DNA of 42,920 nt from Solirubrobacterales bacterium (GTDB taxonomy: Bacteria; Actinomycetota; Thermoleophilia; Solirubrobacterales; Solirubrobacteraceae). This document shows, in pieces, positions 15,645 to 23,579 of the stretch; within the stretch, counting starts at the first letter, position 1, and every line of letters starts with the position of its first letter. The stretch spans positions 1 to 42,920 of the forward strand of contig JAOPZB010000107.1 of assembly GCA_025964355.1 (NCBI GenBank), read 5' to 3'. The position numbers and the translations under genes are program-made. The notes below the pieces were generated by a model that searched no databases, was not told where the DNA came from, and was given only the letters and a program-made list of their open reading frames with translations.

Positions 15645-16796
15645 GTGAGCGCGCGCAACGACCTCACGCCGCAGGCGCTCAGGAGCCTCGCCGGCAAGCG
15701 AGCAGAGCAGAAGACCGTGCTCAGCCTGTACCTCAACCTGGACCCGGAACGGTTCGCCACCGCGCGACCGCGCGCGTCTGAGATCGACTCCCTGCTCGAT
15801 GGCGCGCATCGCGAGATCGAGGCGGGCAAGCGTCCGCACTCGGAGCTGATGGCGCTGCGCGCGGCGCTCGAGCGTGCGCGCGAGATTCTCACCGACGAAG
15901 ACCAATCCTGGTCCGAGGAAGCCCACGCCGTGGCGATCTTCATCTCGACACCGCTCCAGCTCGAGCAGCTGCTGCGCCTGCCGCACGCGCTGGAGAGCTC
16001 CGCGGTCGTGGCCGATGAGCCGTTCATCGCCCCCCTGACAGAGCTCGCGCCGGCGAGCACCGTCTGCGTGGCGCTCGTCGACGAGCGCCACGCGCGAATT
16101 CTGCAGGGACCGCCCGAGCGACTCCAGCGTGCCGGCAACATCAGCGATTCGGTGCACGGCCGTCACGACCAGGGCGGCTGGTCCCAGGCGCGCTATCAGC
16201 GCTCGCAGCAGGAAGACGTCGAGGCCCATCTGCGTCACGTCGCAGGACGGCTGCACGATCTGCTCAGCGACTCGCCCTATGACCGTCTGCTGATCGCATG
16301 TACCGAGCCGTTGTGGCCGCGGGTCCTGGCGCAGCTGCACCCCGATGTGCGTGCGCGCTTGCACGATGAGCGTCTGAAGCTCGACGTGCCCGACGCCGGC
16401 ATAGAGGAGATCGTCGCCGCCACCGATGCGGTGCTCGAGCGCGAGCATGTGGCGCACGAGGAGCAGGTGCTGGCCGAGCTTCGTGAACATCTCGCGCGCA
16501 ACAGCCGCGCAGCCGCCGGGCCGGAAGCCGTCCTTCTCGCCCTCGTCGAGCGCCGCGTCCAGGCGCTCCTCTACGAGCGCGGGCTGCAGCTGGAAGGGGT
16601 GATCTGCCCGCGCTGCGGCTGGATGGGCATCGAGGCTCAGAGCTGCCCGAACGACGGTGGCGACGTGCAGAGCCGCGAGAACGTGGTCGAGGACGCGGTG
16701 CAGGCCGCGGTCAACCAGGACGCCGAGGTGATTCCGTTACGCGACCGCGACGACCTGCGCTCCTTCCAGGGGATCGCGGCGACCCTGCGCTTCTGA
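15645..16796 (+). CDS. baeRF/Vms1-type release-factor-like protein
   Basis: About 383 aa from GTG 15645 (MSARNDLTPQ). The ORF-track start at 15594 adds an unlikely leader. The N-terminus VLSLYLNLDP and RASEIDSLLDGAHREIE is typical of bacterial eRF1-like (baeRF, family 10) proteins. The central GGWSQARYQRSQQEDVEAHL carries the GGxxQ-type loop that in eRF1 and Vms1 contacts the peptidyl-tRNA ester. Near the C-terminus a zinc ribbon (CPRCGW...CPNDG) is present. Relatives of this fold release nascent chains from stalled ribosomes. The gene lies divergent from ileS, about 107 bases apart start to start. Catalytic activity is inferred, not shown. Confidence 0.8.
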   Translation: MSARNDLTPQALRSLAGKRAEQKTVLSLYLNLDPERFATARPRASEIDSLLDGAHREIEAGKRPHSELMALRAALERAREILTDEDQSWSEEAHAVAIFISTPLQLEQLLRLPHALESSAVVADEPFIAPLTELAPASTVCVALVDERHARILQGPPERLQRAGNISDSVHGRHDQGGWSQARYQRSQQEDVEAHLRHVAGRLHDLLSDSPYDRLLIACTEPLWPRVLAQLHPDVRARLHDERLKLDVPDAGIEEIVAATDAVLEREHVAHEEQVLAELREHLARNSRAAAGPEAVLLALVERRVQALLYERGLQLEGVICPRCGWMGIEAQSCPNDGGDVQSRENVVEDAVQAAVNQDAEVIPLRDRDDLRSFQGIAATLRF

Positions 16797-16808
16797 GCCA
16801 CGGGCTCT

Positions 16809-17195
16809 TCACACCGCGACGCCCGCCGCGCCCAGCCACGCGCGCACCGGCGCGGGTGGCACGCCGTGGTACTCGGCTCTGGCGGCGAGACGCAGGAGCG
16901 TCGTCGCCTCCGAGTCGATCTCGTCTCGCCTGAACGCGAGATACACCGCTACGGCTCGGGCCATCGCTAGCGACGAGTCCGGCGGGAGCGAGAGGTTCTG
17001 CCAGTCGGGGGCGATCGCTTCGAGCACTTCATCGATCCACAGTTCCACGTCGGCGATCGCCCGGATCGGCGCATCGGCGTCCTCGAAGCGTGCCAGCAGG
17101 TCGCCGAGGCGATCGTCGATCTCGCCTATTTCGCATACCTCGACCGCGCGATGAACGGCCTCGGAGGTCGTGAGCGAGTGCGGCTGAGTGGGCAC
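16809..17195 (-). CDS. Small hypothetical protein (128 aa)
   Basis: 128 aa from GTG 17195. GGGAAGAG lies about 7 bases upstream and decides the start; the ORF-track extension to 17630 is arginine-rich and overlaps the opposite-strand hydrolase. The protein is acidic and probably all-helical (VHRAVEVCEIGEIDDRLGDL, then ELWIDEVLEAI), with no cysteine cluster and no membrane helix. Its stop lies 12 bases from the convergent baeRF stop, and its start is about 50 bases from the divergent alpha/beta hydrolase. No family recognised. Confidence 0.65.
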   Translation of the reverse strand: MPTQPHSLTTSEAVHRAVEVCEIGEIDDRLGDLLARFEDADAPIRAIADVELWIDEVLEAIAPDWQNLSLPPDSSLAMARAVAVYLAFRRDEIDSEATTLLRLAARAEYHGVPPAPVRAWLGAAGVAV

Positions 17196-17246
17196 GTGCG
17201 ATCTCTTCCCGCGTGGCAACCGTTGAAAACGCGGGCCGACCATACG

Positions 17247-18095
17247 ATGAGAGCAGTGAGGCTGCGTCTCTACCACCATCCCGACGGTGCACGGGTCGCC
17301 TACCGCGAGCTGGGCACCGGCCCGCCCCTTGCGCTGCTGCACTCGGCGATGCTCTCGCACAAGGAGTGGGAGCCTGCGGTGGAGCAGCTCGCCGACCGCT
17401 TCCGCGTCGTGCTCCCGGACCTGCCGCTGCACGGAGACTCCGAGGACCGGACGGGTCACCCGTACACGATCGACTGGTTCGCCGAGGTGCTCGGCGGGTT
17501 CGCGGCCGAGGTGCTCGGGCCTAGGCCGCTGATGGCCGGACACGACGCCGGCGCGGAGATCCTCATGCACGCCGTTCTCACCGGCCGCCTTCGACCGAAG
17601 CGGCTCGTGCTGATGCCCAACCGGCTGCATGCGCCGGCGCCGCGTCCGGTCCTGCGCGCGGCCTGGCGCACGACTGCCCGGGCAGCGGTGGTGCCCGGGC
17701 TGGATCGCCTGCTCAGCTACGGGACGCGGGCTGTGTTCACGCCCCAGCGCGCCCGGTTGCTGTCGGTGCGCTCAAACCCGGCGGCGGGCGATCTAGTGCG
17801 ACACGCGTTCGCAGACGTCCCCGGCAACTCCAGCCTGGCGCGCTCCTGGGCGAAGTGCGCGCGCGCCTGGCCCCGGGGCGCACAGCGCCACCTGCTCGAG
17901 CTGTATCCGAGGCTGGACATGCCGGTGCTGCTGCTGTGGGCCGACCGCGATCCGCTGTACCCGCTGGCGGCCGCCGAGGAGGCCCTGGCGCTTCTGCCGC
18001 ACGGTCAGCTGCGCGTGCTCGAAAGCACCGGCTTTTTGATGGCCTACGACGACCCCGTCGGTCTTGCGCGCGAGCTCGCCGCGTTCTGCGGATAG
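17247..18095 (+). CDS. Alpha/beta hydrolase with Asp nucleophile elbow
   Basis: 282 aa from ATG 17247; GTG 17256 is an alternative start because TACGAT (17243-17248) would suit a leaderless transcript there. The fold is recognisable from LALLHSAMLSHKEW, VVLPDLPLHGDSEDR, the nucleophile elbow AGHDAGAEI and the acid strand LLLWADRDPLYP. The elbow carries Asp, as in epoxide hydrolases and haloalkane dehalogenases, rather than Ser. At the place where the catalytic His is expected, near the end, the sequence reads ESTGFLMAYDDP, with Phe where GH is usual. It may be an unusual or inactive hydrolase. Substrate unknown. Confidence 0.8.
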   Translation: MRAVRLRLYHHPDGARVAYRELGTGPPLALLHSAMLSHKEWEPAVEQLADRFRVVLPDLPLHGDSEDRTGHPYTIDWFAEVLGGFAAEVLGPRPLMAGHDAGAEILMHAVLTGRLRPKRLVLMPNRLHAPAPRPVLRAAWRTTARAAVVPGLDRLLSYGTRAVFTPQRARLLSVRSNPAAGDLVRHAFADVPGNSSLARSWAKCARAWPRGAQRHLLELYPRLDMPVLLLWADRDPLYPLAAAEEALALLPHGQLRVLESTGFLMAYDDPVGLARELAAFCG

Positions 18096-18192
18096 GGTTC
18101 CCCTCCCAGAGCCTGGCGGCGGGGCCCGAGGAGCGCGGCGCCAGGTGTTCGACATGATCCTCGTCGTGGGATCCTCGCCCTAAGGAGACGAA

Positions 18193-19518
18193 ATGCCAAG
18201 CGACCAACGACTATGGGGCGGGGAGACCGCCAAGGCCGTCGAGAACTTCCCGATCTCGGGCGAGACGGTGCCGGTCTCTGTGATCCACTGGCTCGCGCGT
18301 ATCAAGGGCGCGGCGGCGGCGGTCAACGGACAGCTCGGGCTGCTCGGCAAGCGCAGCGCCGCGCGCATCGAGAAGGCCGCCGCCGAGATCGCGGCCGGCA
18401 AGCACGACCGCCAGTTCCCGATCGACGTCTTCCAGACCGGGTCCGGAACCTCGACGAACATGAACGCCAACGAGGTGATCGCGCGACTCGCCGGCGAGGG
18501 CGTTCACGCCAATGACCACGTCAACATGGGCCAATCCTCGAACGACGTGTTTCCATCGGCCGTCCATCTGGCTGCCCTGGACGTCGCCCAGAACGACCTG
18601 CTCCCCGCGCTCAAACAGCTCGAGCGCTCCTTCACCAGGAAGTCGCGCAGCTTCCAGAACGTGGTCAAGGCGGGACGCACGCACCTGATGGATGCCGTGC
18701 CAGTCACGCTCGGCCAGGAGTTCGGCGGCTACGCCGCCCAGATGGCGCTCGGCCAGGAGCGTGTCCGTGCCGCGCTCGAGCACGTCGGGCAGATCCCGCT
18801 CGGCGGAACCGCCACCGGGACCGGGCTGAACACCCACCCGAAGTTCGCAGAGAAGGTGCGGGCGCGCCTGAGGCGGGAGTCCGGGCTGGGGCAGATCGCG
18901 GCACCGCGCGACCCGTTCGAGGCACAGGCGAATCGCGATGCGCTCGTCGAGCTGTCTGGCGCGCTGAAGGTCGTCGCCGTGTCGCTGACGAAGATCGCAA
19001 ACGACATCGCGCTCATGGCCTCCGGTCCCCGTGCAGGAATCGGCGAGATCCTCCTCCCGGAGCTTCAGAAGGGCTCCTCGATCATGCCCGGCAAGGTCAA
19101 CCCAGTGATCCCGGAGGTGGTGCTGCAGGTCGCCGCGCAGGTGATCGGCAACGACACCGCGATCACCGTGGGGGGACTTCAGGGACAGTTCGAGCTCAAC
19201 GTCCGGATTCCGCTGATCGCCCGCAACCTGCTCCAGTCCCTTTCGCTGCTGTCGGCCGCCGCACGCGTGTTCGCAGAGAAGTGCGTCGACGGCATACGGG
19301 TCAACAGGGCGGGCACCGACGCCTCCGCCGGCGCGACCCTGGCCGTCGCCACCGCGCTCAACGGCGCGATCGGCTACGACAAGGCGACGGTGATCGTCCA
19401 GAAGGCCACGGAGTCCGGACGGCCGCTGCGCGAGGTCGCTCTCGCCGAGGGGGTCGACGCCAAGACCTACGACGAGACGATCGACCTGCGGCGCATCGCG
19501 CGCGGGAATCGTGACTGA
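18193..19518 (+). CDS. fumC: Fumarate hydratase, class II
   Basis: 441 aa. The fumarase/aspartase superfamily signature GSSIMPGKVNP is present, together with QTGSGTSTNMNANEV, GQSSNDVFPSA and AGRTHLMDAVPVTLGQE, which are the three active-site segments of FumC. A clean AAGGAG lies 6 bases before the ATG. It interconverts fumarate and malate in the TCA cycle without an iron-sulfur cluster, so it tolerates oxygen. The gene has its own 97-base upstream gap. Aspartate ammonia-lyase is the main alternative in this superfamily, but the N-terminal LWGGETAKAVENF favours FumC. Confidence 0.93.
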   Translation: MPSDQRLWGGETAKAVENFPISGETVPVSVIHWLARIKGAAAAVNGQLGLLGKRSAARIEKAAAEIAAGKHDRQFPIDVFQTGSGTSTNMNANEVIARLAGEGVHANDHVNMGQSSNDVFPSAVHLAALDVAQNDLLPALKQLERSFTRKSRSFQNVVKAGRTHLMDAVPVTLGQEFGGYAAQMALGQERVRAALEHVGQIPLGGTATGTGLNTHPKFAEKVRARLRRESGLGQIAAPRDPFEAQANRDALVELSGALKVVAVSLTKIANDIALMASGPRAGIGEILLPELQKGSSIMPGKVNPVIPEVVLQVAAQVIGNDTAITVGGLQGQFELNVRIPLIARNLLQSLSLLSAAARVFAEKCVDGIRVNRAGTDASAGATLAVATALNGAIGYDKATVIVQKATESGRPLREVALAEGVDAKTYDETIDLRRIARGNRD

Positions 19519-19559
19519 GTTCTGATGAAACGCGCCCGTGGCGGGCAAACTTCAAAGGG

Positions 19560-20603
19560 ATGACCCGTCGCCTGACGATTCCCATGACCGCGCTGTCGCT
19601 CGTCGCCGTGGGGCTGGCTGCGTGCGGCGCGTCAGCCCGGAGCACGAGCGTCTCGAGCGATCGATCGGCGAGCGCCGCTCCCACGACGGTCACGACCGCG
19701 GCCGCCGGAGGCCCAGGCTCCCAGCCATGCGGGGCGGCTGCGGCCGAGACGCTCGCCCGGAGCGCCGGGACCGTCGCGACCCGGATCTACGCCGGCGAGC
19801 TGTCCGGCTCGGAGACGCGCAGCGACCAGCGCCAGGTCGAACAGTTCGGCCCGCTGCTCTCGGCGCTCTCGAACGGCGAACGGGCGGCAGTGAGCTCCGC
19901 GGTCTCGAGCCTCGTGTTCTCACACACCCACGTGGTTCGCCTGCGCGTGACCCAGGGCGCAAGGGTGGTGGCCGATATCGGTGGCCCCTACATCCTCGCG
20001 CCGGTCGGTGGGACCCTGCGCCTGCACGGCAAGACGGTCGGTCACTATGTCCTCTCCGTCCAGGACGATCTCGGCTACGTAAAGCTCGTCTCGCGCTTCA
20101 TCGGCGCACCGCTCGTGATGCGTGCGGGGACCCGCCCTGTGCCCGTGGAAGGCCTGCTCACGCCAGGCCCGGCGAAGATCCCCGGCCATGGGCCCGTCAG
20201 CTACGGGCACACGTCCTACGAGGCGTTCTCCTTCGACGCTGCCTCCTTCCCGAGTGGTCACCTGCGGATCTCGCTGCTGCTGCCGCTGTCCCCGTCGCTG
20301 TCGGCGAGATCCTGCGCCCAGATCAGGACCGCCGAGCTCGGCCGCGTGGCGCAGCGCATCTCGCGCCGCTTCAGGCTCTCGCCGTCGAGCTTCGCCACCT
20401 ACATCAAACTGACCAGGACGCTCACCGACGGTCTGATCTACATCCGCTCGGCGTCTCGTCAGCTGGCCGGGAGCACCACTCCAGGACCGGCCCGCCTGCC
20501 CGCCGCAGGAACGGCGAGCTATCGCGGCGTGCGCTACGGCGTGTCGTCGTTCGGCGCGTCGACAAGCGTCGGGCCCGTGCGGGTGTATGCGCTGATTCGA
20601 TGA
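19560..20603 (+). CDS. Lipoprotein with Cache-like extracytoplasmic region
   Basis: 347 aa. The N-terminus is a lipoprotein signal peptide: MTRRLTIPMTALSLVAVGLA followed by lipobox cysteine (LAAC). A Ser/Thr/Ala-rich spacer (about 24-55) leads to a domain with alternating strand pattern (VVRLRVTQGARVVADIGGPY and VLSVQDDLGYVKLVSRFIG) that looks like a single Cache-type ligand-binding domain. A second, unassigned half ends in VGPVRVYALIR. AAAGGG precedes the ATG. It would sit on the outer face of the membrane. No kinase or methyl-accepting partner is adjacent, so a sensor role is only a guess. Confidence 0.7.
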   Translation: MTRRLTIPMTALSLVAVGLAACGASARSTSVSSDRSASAAPTTVTTAAAGGPGSQPCGAAAAETLARSAGTVATRIYAGELSGSETRSDQRQVEQFGPLLSALSNGERAAVSSAVSSLVFSHTHVVRLRVTQGARVVADIGGPYILAPVGGTLRLHGKTVGHYVLSVQDDLGYVKLVSRFIGAPLVMRAGTRPVPVEGLLTPGPAKIPGHGPVSYGHTSYEAFSFDAASFPSGHLRISLLLPLSPSLSARSCAQIRTAELGRVAQRISRRFRLSPSSFATYIKLTRTLTDGLIYIRSASRQLAGSTTPGPARLPAAGTASYRGVRYGVSSFGASTSVGPVRVYALIR

Positions 20604-20763
20604 GCGGATGAGTGGACGCGATGCGCTCGGCAAACGGACGTCTGGCGACCTCCGTTTGCACAGGCGGGGGTGCGGGTAAGCGGCCGATGAGGGCGCGGCC
20701 AGCGACGGGCTTCGCCCGCCGGGGTGCCCGAGAGGACGAGCGGAGATGACATGAGCGGGGTCG
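20604..20763 (+). promoter_or_regulatory. 160-base gap before the nickel permease, with a 9-bp dyad
   Basis: The gap contains a perfect inverted repeat GCAAACGGA (20630-20638) and TCCGTTTGC (20651-20659) with a 12-base loop, and a smaller hairpin CGGGC-TTC-GCCCG (20706-20718). No T-tract follows the first dyad, so it is not a standard terminator. It could be an operator or leader structure for the hydrogenase locus. No convincing -35/-10 pair was found. I do not recognise a cobalamin or nickel-cobalt riboswitch in it. Confidence 0.45.
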
Positions 20764-21879
20764 ATGGCTAGGACCGCAGAGAGACCCGGCCGTCGAGCGC
20801 TCGTGCGCGGCTTGGACCGTTCCCAGCGCCGGACGCTCGCGATGATGGCGTTCGTCGTCGTCGCCCTGCACGTCGTCGGCTTCCTCGCGCTGATTGCACT
20901 GGTCGCGCGTTCGCAATACCGCCTCGGCAATACCGGGGCCTTCACGATCGGGATCGGCGTTACGGCCTACACGCTCGGCCTGCGCCACGCCTTCGACAGC
21001 GATCACATCGCCGCGATCGACAACACGACCCGCAAGCTGATGTCCGAGGGCAAGCGTCCGCTGAGCGTGGGGTTCTGGTTCTCCCTGGGCCATTCCACCG
21101 TCGTGTTCGCGCTCGCGTTCCTGCTGGCGATCGGGATCAAGTCCCTGGCCGGCCCGGTAGGCAGCGGAAGCATGCGCAACCTGGGTGGGATCGGAACGTT
21201 GGTGTCCGGGAGCTTCCTCTACGTCATCGCGGCCCTGAACGTCGTCATCCTGCTCGGCATCGTGCAGGTCTTCCGCGACATGCGCCGCGGCTCCTACGAC
21301 GAGCAGGCGCTCGAAGCGCAGCTCGACGGCCGCGGGCTGATGAACCGCTTCTTCGGGGGCGTCACGAGAGCGATCGCCAAGCCGCCGCAGATGTATTTCG
21401 TCGGACTGCTCTTCGGGCTCGGGTTCGACACGGCGTCCGAGGTCGCGCTGCTCGTGCTGGCCGGTGGCGCGGCCGGCGCCGGGTTGCCCTGGTACGCGAT
21501 CCTCTGCCTGCCGGTCCTGTTCGCGGCCGGGATGGCCCTGATGGACACGATCGACGGCTCGTTCATGAACTTCGCCTACGGCTGGGCTTTCTCCAAGCCG
21601 GTGCGCAAGATCTATTACAACCTCACGATCACCGGGCTGTCGGTCGCGGTGGCACTCGTGATCGGCACGATCGAGCTCGGCGGCCTGGCCGCGCAGCGCC
21701 TCGAGCTGTCGGGCTCCTTCTGGTCCTGGCTGGAGACCATCGACGTGAACTCCCTCGGCCTGTTGATCGTCGGGATGTTCGTCGTTACCTGGTCGGTCGC
21801 GCTTGCCGTCTGGCACCTCGGGCACATCGAGGACCGCTGGAGCGCGGACCATAGAAAGGTGACGGCGCTCGGGCGTTAG
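20764..21879 (+). CDS. Nickel/cobalt permease, HoxN/NixA family
   Basis: 371 aa with about eight hydrophobic segments. The family signature in the second helix is RHAFDSDHIAAIDN, the metal-selectivity motif, and the other conserved stretch LGFDTASEVALLVLAGG is present. SLGHSTVVFALAF is the third expected motif. It would import Ni2+ across the cytoplasmic membrane. It lies at the head of the hydrogenase locus, 68 bases before hypC, so nickel rather than cobalt is the probable substrate. The length is within the family range. An independent gene or the first gene of the operon are both possible. Confidence 0.93.
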   Translation: MARTAERPGRRALVRGLDRSQRRTLAMMAFVVVALHVVGFLALIALVARSQYRLGNTGAFTIGIGVTAYTLGLRHAFDSDHIAAIDNTTRKLMSEGKRPLSVGFWFSLGHSTVVFALAFLLAIGIKSLAGPVGSGSMRNLGGIGTLVSGSFLYVIAALNVVILLGIVQVFRDMRRGSYDEQALEAQLDGRGLMNRFFGGVTRAIAKPPQMYFVGLLFGLGFDTASEVALLVLAGGAAGAGLPWYAILCLPVLFAAGMALMDTIDGSFMNFAYGWAFSKPVRKIYYNLTITGLSVAVALVIGTIELGGLAAQRLELSGSFWSWLETIDVNSLGLLIVGMFVVTWSVALAVWHLGHIEDRWSADHRKVTALGR

Positions 21880-21947
21880 AAGCCGCCGCGTGGAGGGTAG
21901 GTGCCGAGCGTGGGGCAGCGAGGCCCCCCGGCCGGAGAACAGTCGCG

Positions 21948-22226
21948 ATGTGCCTAGCGATTCCAGGGCAGGTGGTGGAGGTGGTAGACGAGCACAACCG
22001 TCTCGCCACGGTCGAAGTCGCGGGAGTGCGACGCACGGTGAACATCGGGCTGCTCGACGTCGGCGATGTGGGCGCGGTCCCCGGTGACTGGGTACTGATC
22101 CATGTCGGCTTCGCGTTGTCGAAGATCGACGAGGAGGAGGCCAGGGCGACGTTGAGGCTACTCGAGCAGATGGGCGCCGAGTACGCGCAGGAGCTCGACG
22201 AGCTGAAGGCCAGCGTGATCGAATGA
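21948..22226 (+). CDS. hypC: Hydrogenase maturation chaperone HypC
   Basis: 92 aa beginning MCLAIPGQVVEV, so Cys2 becomes the N-terminal residue that carries the Fe(CN)2CO unit. VNIGLLDVGDVGAVPGDWVLIHVGFAL is the usual OB-like core. HypC works with HypD to build the iron centre and hand it to the large-subunit precursor. GGAG lies 12 bases upstream. It is followed 13 bases later by a second, divergent member of the same family. Confidence 0.95.
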   Translation: MCLAIPGQVVEVVDEHNRLATVEVAGVRRTVNIGLLDVGDVGAVPGDWVLIHVGFALSKIDEEEARATLRLLEQMGAEYAQELDELKASVIE

Positions 22227-22239
22227 AAGTGCGCAGCGC

Positions 22240-22467
22240 ATGACCGAGCGCCTCGCAGCCCGCGGTTGCATCACGTGCGGCGACGAGGCGCTACCAATGC
22301 GCGTGCTGGAGGTTGACGCTGAGCGGGGGCTCGCGCTGTGCTGCGCCCAGGCGGGCGAGCGCGCCAGCGTGGAGATAGGGCTGGTCGAGCCGGTGACAGC
22401 GGGGGAGCTGCTGCTCGTTCACGCGGGCACCGCGCTCGGTCGCGCCGGCGGGGAGCCAGGGCCATGA
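22240..22467 (+). CDS. Second HypC/HupF-like protein
   Basis: 75 aa. The core MRVLEVDAERGLALCCAQ and VEIGLVEPVTAGELLLVHAGTAL follows the HypC pattern, but the N-terminus differs: the cysteines are at C10 and C13 in RGCITCGDEA and not at position 2. It therefore cannot present an N-terminal cysteine in the HypC manner unless processed. Its stop overlaps hypD by ATGA. It may be a dedicated chaperone for this large subunit or may handle another step of iron-centre delivery. Confidence 0.82.
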   Translation: MTERLAARGCITCGDEALPMRVLEVDAERGLALCCAQAGERASVEIGLVEPVTAGELLLVHAGTALGRAGGEPGP

Positions 22468-23579
22468 AGTTCGTCGACGAGTTCAGAGACGCTGAGCTCG
22501 GCCGCGTGGTTGCCGGAGAGATCGTGGCCGCCGTCGAGCCCGGACGGCACTACAAGGTGATGGAGGTCTGTGGAGGGCATACGCACTCGATCTACAAGTA
22601 CGGCGTCGACGATCTGCTGCCGTCCAACGTCGAGCTGGTCCACGGCCCCGGCTGCCCCGTCTGCGTCATCCCGATGGGGCGCGTCGACGACGGGATCGCA
22701 CTCGCTCATGAGCCGGGCGTGATCTTCACCTGCTTCGGCGACATGCTGCGGGTGCCGGGGTCCAGCCAGACGCTGCTCGACGCGAAGGCGGATGGCGCCG
22801 ATGTCCGCATCGTCTACTCGCCGCTGGACGCACTGCGCATCGCCAAGCAGAACCCCGAACGCGAGGTGGTGTTCTTCGCGATCGGCTTCGAGACGACCGC
22901 GCCGTCCACCGCGCTGACACTGCGCCGGGCGAGGGCCGAGAGCGTCGGCAATTTCTCCGTGATGTGCTCGCACGTGACGATCGTCCCCCCGCTCCGCGCG
23001 CTGCTGGAGTCGCCGGACCTGAGGCTGGACGGGTTCATCGGCCCCGGCCATGTGGCCACGGTCGTCGGAGCCCGACCCTTCCAGTTCCTCCCGGACCAGT
23101 ACGGCAAGCCGGTCGTCATCTCGGGCTTTGAGCCACTCGACATCCTGCAGTCGGTGCTGATGGTGCTGCGCCAGCTGGGCGCGGGCCGCGCGACGGTCGA
23201 GAACCAGTACGCGCGAGTCGTGCCATGGGAGGGAAACCTCCGTGCGCTGGAGATCATGGCCGAGGTCTTCGCCCTGCGGCCGCACTTCGAGTGGCGCGGG
23301 CTCGGCTTCATCTCCCAGAGCGCGCTGCGCATCTCCGACGCATACGCCGAGTGGGACGCCGAGGAGCGCTTCTCGGTGCCGGGGGTCCGCGTCGCCGACC
23401 CGAAGGCCTGTCAGTGCGGTGAGGTGCTCAAGGGCGTCATCAAGCCCTGGGAGTGCAAGGTGTTCGGTACGGCCTGTACGCCCGAGCGTCCGATCGGGAC
23501 GTGCATGGTCTCCCCCGAGGGCGCCTGCGCCGCCTATTACAACTACGGCCGCTTCGCGCGGGAACGCGAGGTCGCATGA
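22464..23579 (+). CDS. hypD: Hydrogenase formation protein HypD
   Basis: 371 aa from the ATG that overlaps the preceding stop; the ORF-track start at 22338 lies inside the second hypC gene. Conserved motifs are CGGHTH (C36), GPGCPVC (C64 and C67), GFETTAPSTAL, HVATVVG, and the C-terminal cysteines CQCGEVLKG, WECKVFGTACTP and GTCMVSPEGAC that hold the [4Fe-4S] cluster. HypD supplies electrons and is the scaffold for the Fe(CN)2CO unit with HypC. The end overlaps hypE by ATGA. Confidence 0.96.
   Translation: MKFVDEFRDAELGRVVAGEIVAAVEPGRHYKVMEVCGGHTHSIYKYGVDDLLPSNVELVHGPGCPVCVIPMGRVDDGIALAHEPGVIFTCFGDMLRVPGSSQTLLDAKADGADVRIVYSPLDALRIAKQNPEREVVFFAIGFETTAPSTALTLRRARAESVGNFSVMCSHVTIVPPLRALLESPDLRLDGFIGPGHVATVVGARPFQFLPDQYGKPVVISGFEPLDILQSVLMVLRQLGAGRATVENQYARVVPWEGNLRALEIMAEVFALRPHFEWRGLGFISQSALRISDAYAEWDAEERFSVPGVRVADPKACQCGEVLKGVIKPWECKVFGTACTPERPIGTCMVSPEGACAAYYNYGRFAREREVA

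Noticed and set aside
14549-15781. 410-aa plus-strand ORF over ileS
   Set aside because: Antisense shadow of ileS with no domain features.
15539-16141. 1298-aa version of ileS reaching to 16141
   Set aside because: The added N-terminus lies antisense to the well-supported baeRF gene and has no synthetase features; synthetase sequence begins near 15511-15538.
18211-19548. 445-aa minus-strand ORF over fumC
   Set aside because: Antisense shadow of a strongly conserved enzyme.
20604-20763. Cobalamin or NiCo riboswitch before the nickel permease
   Set aside because: Hairpins exist but none of the conserved core motifs I know for these riboswitches can be matched; kept only as a dyad of unknown role.
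20422-21852. 476-aa minus-strand ORF over the nickel permease
   Set aside because: Shadow of the permease; Gln/Asp/His/Arg-rich composition with no recognisable fold.
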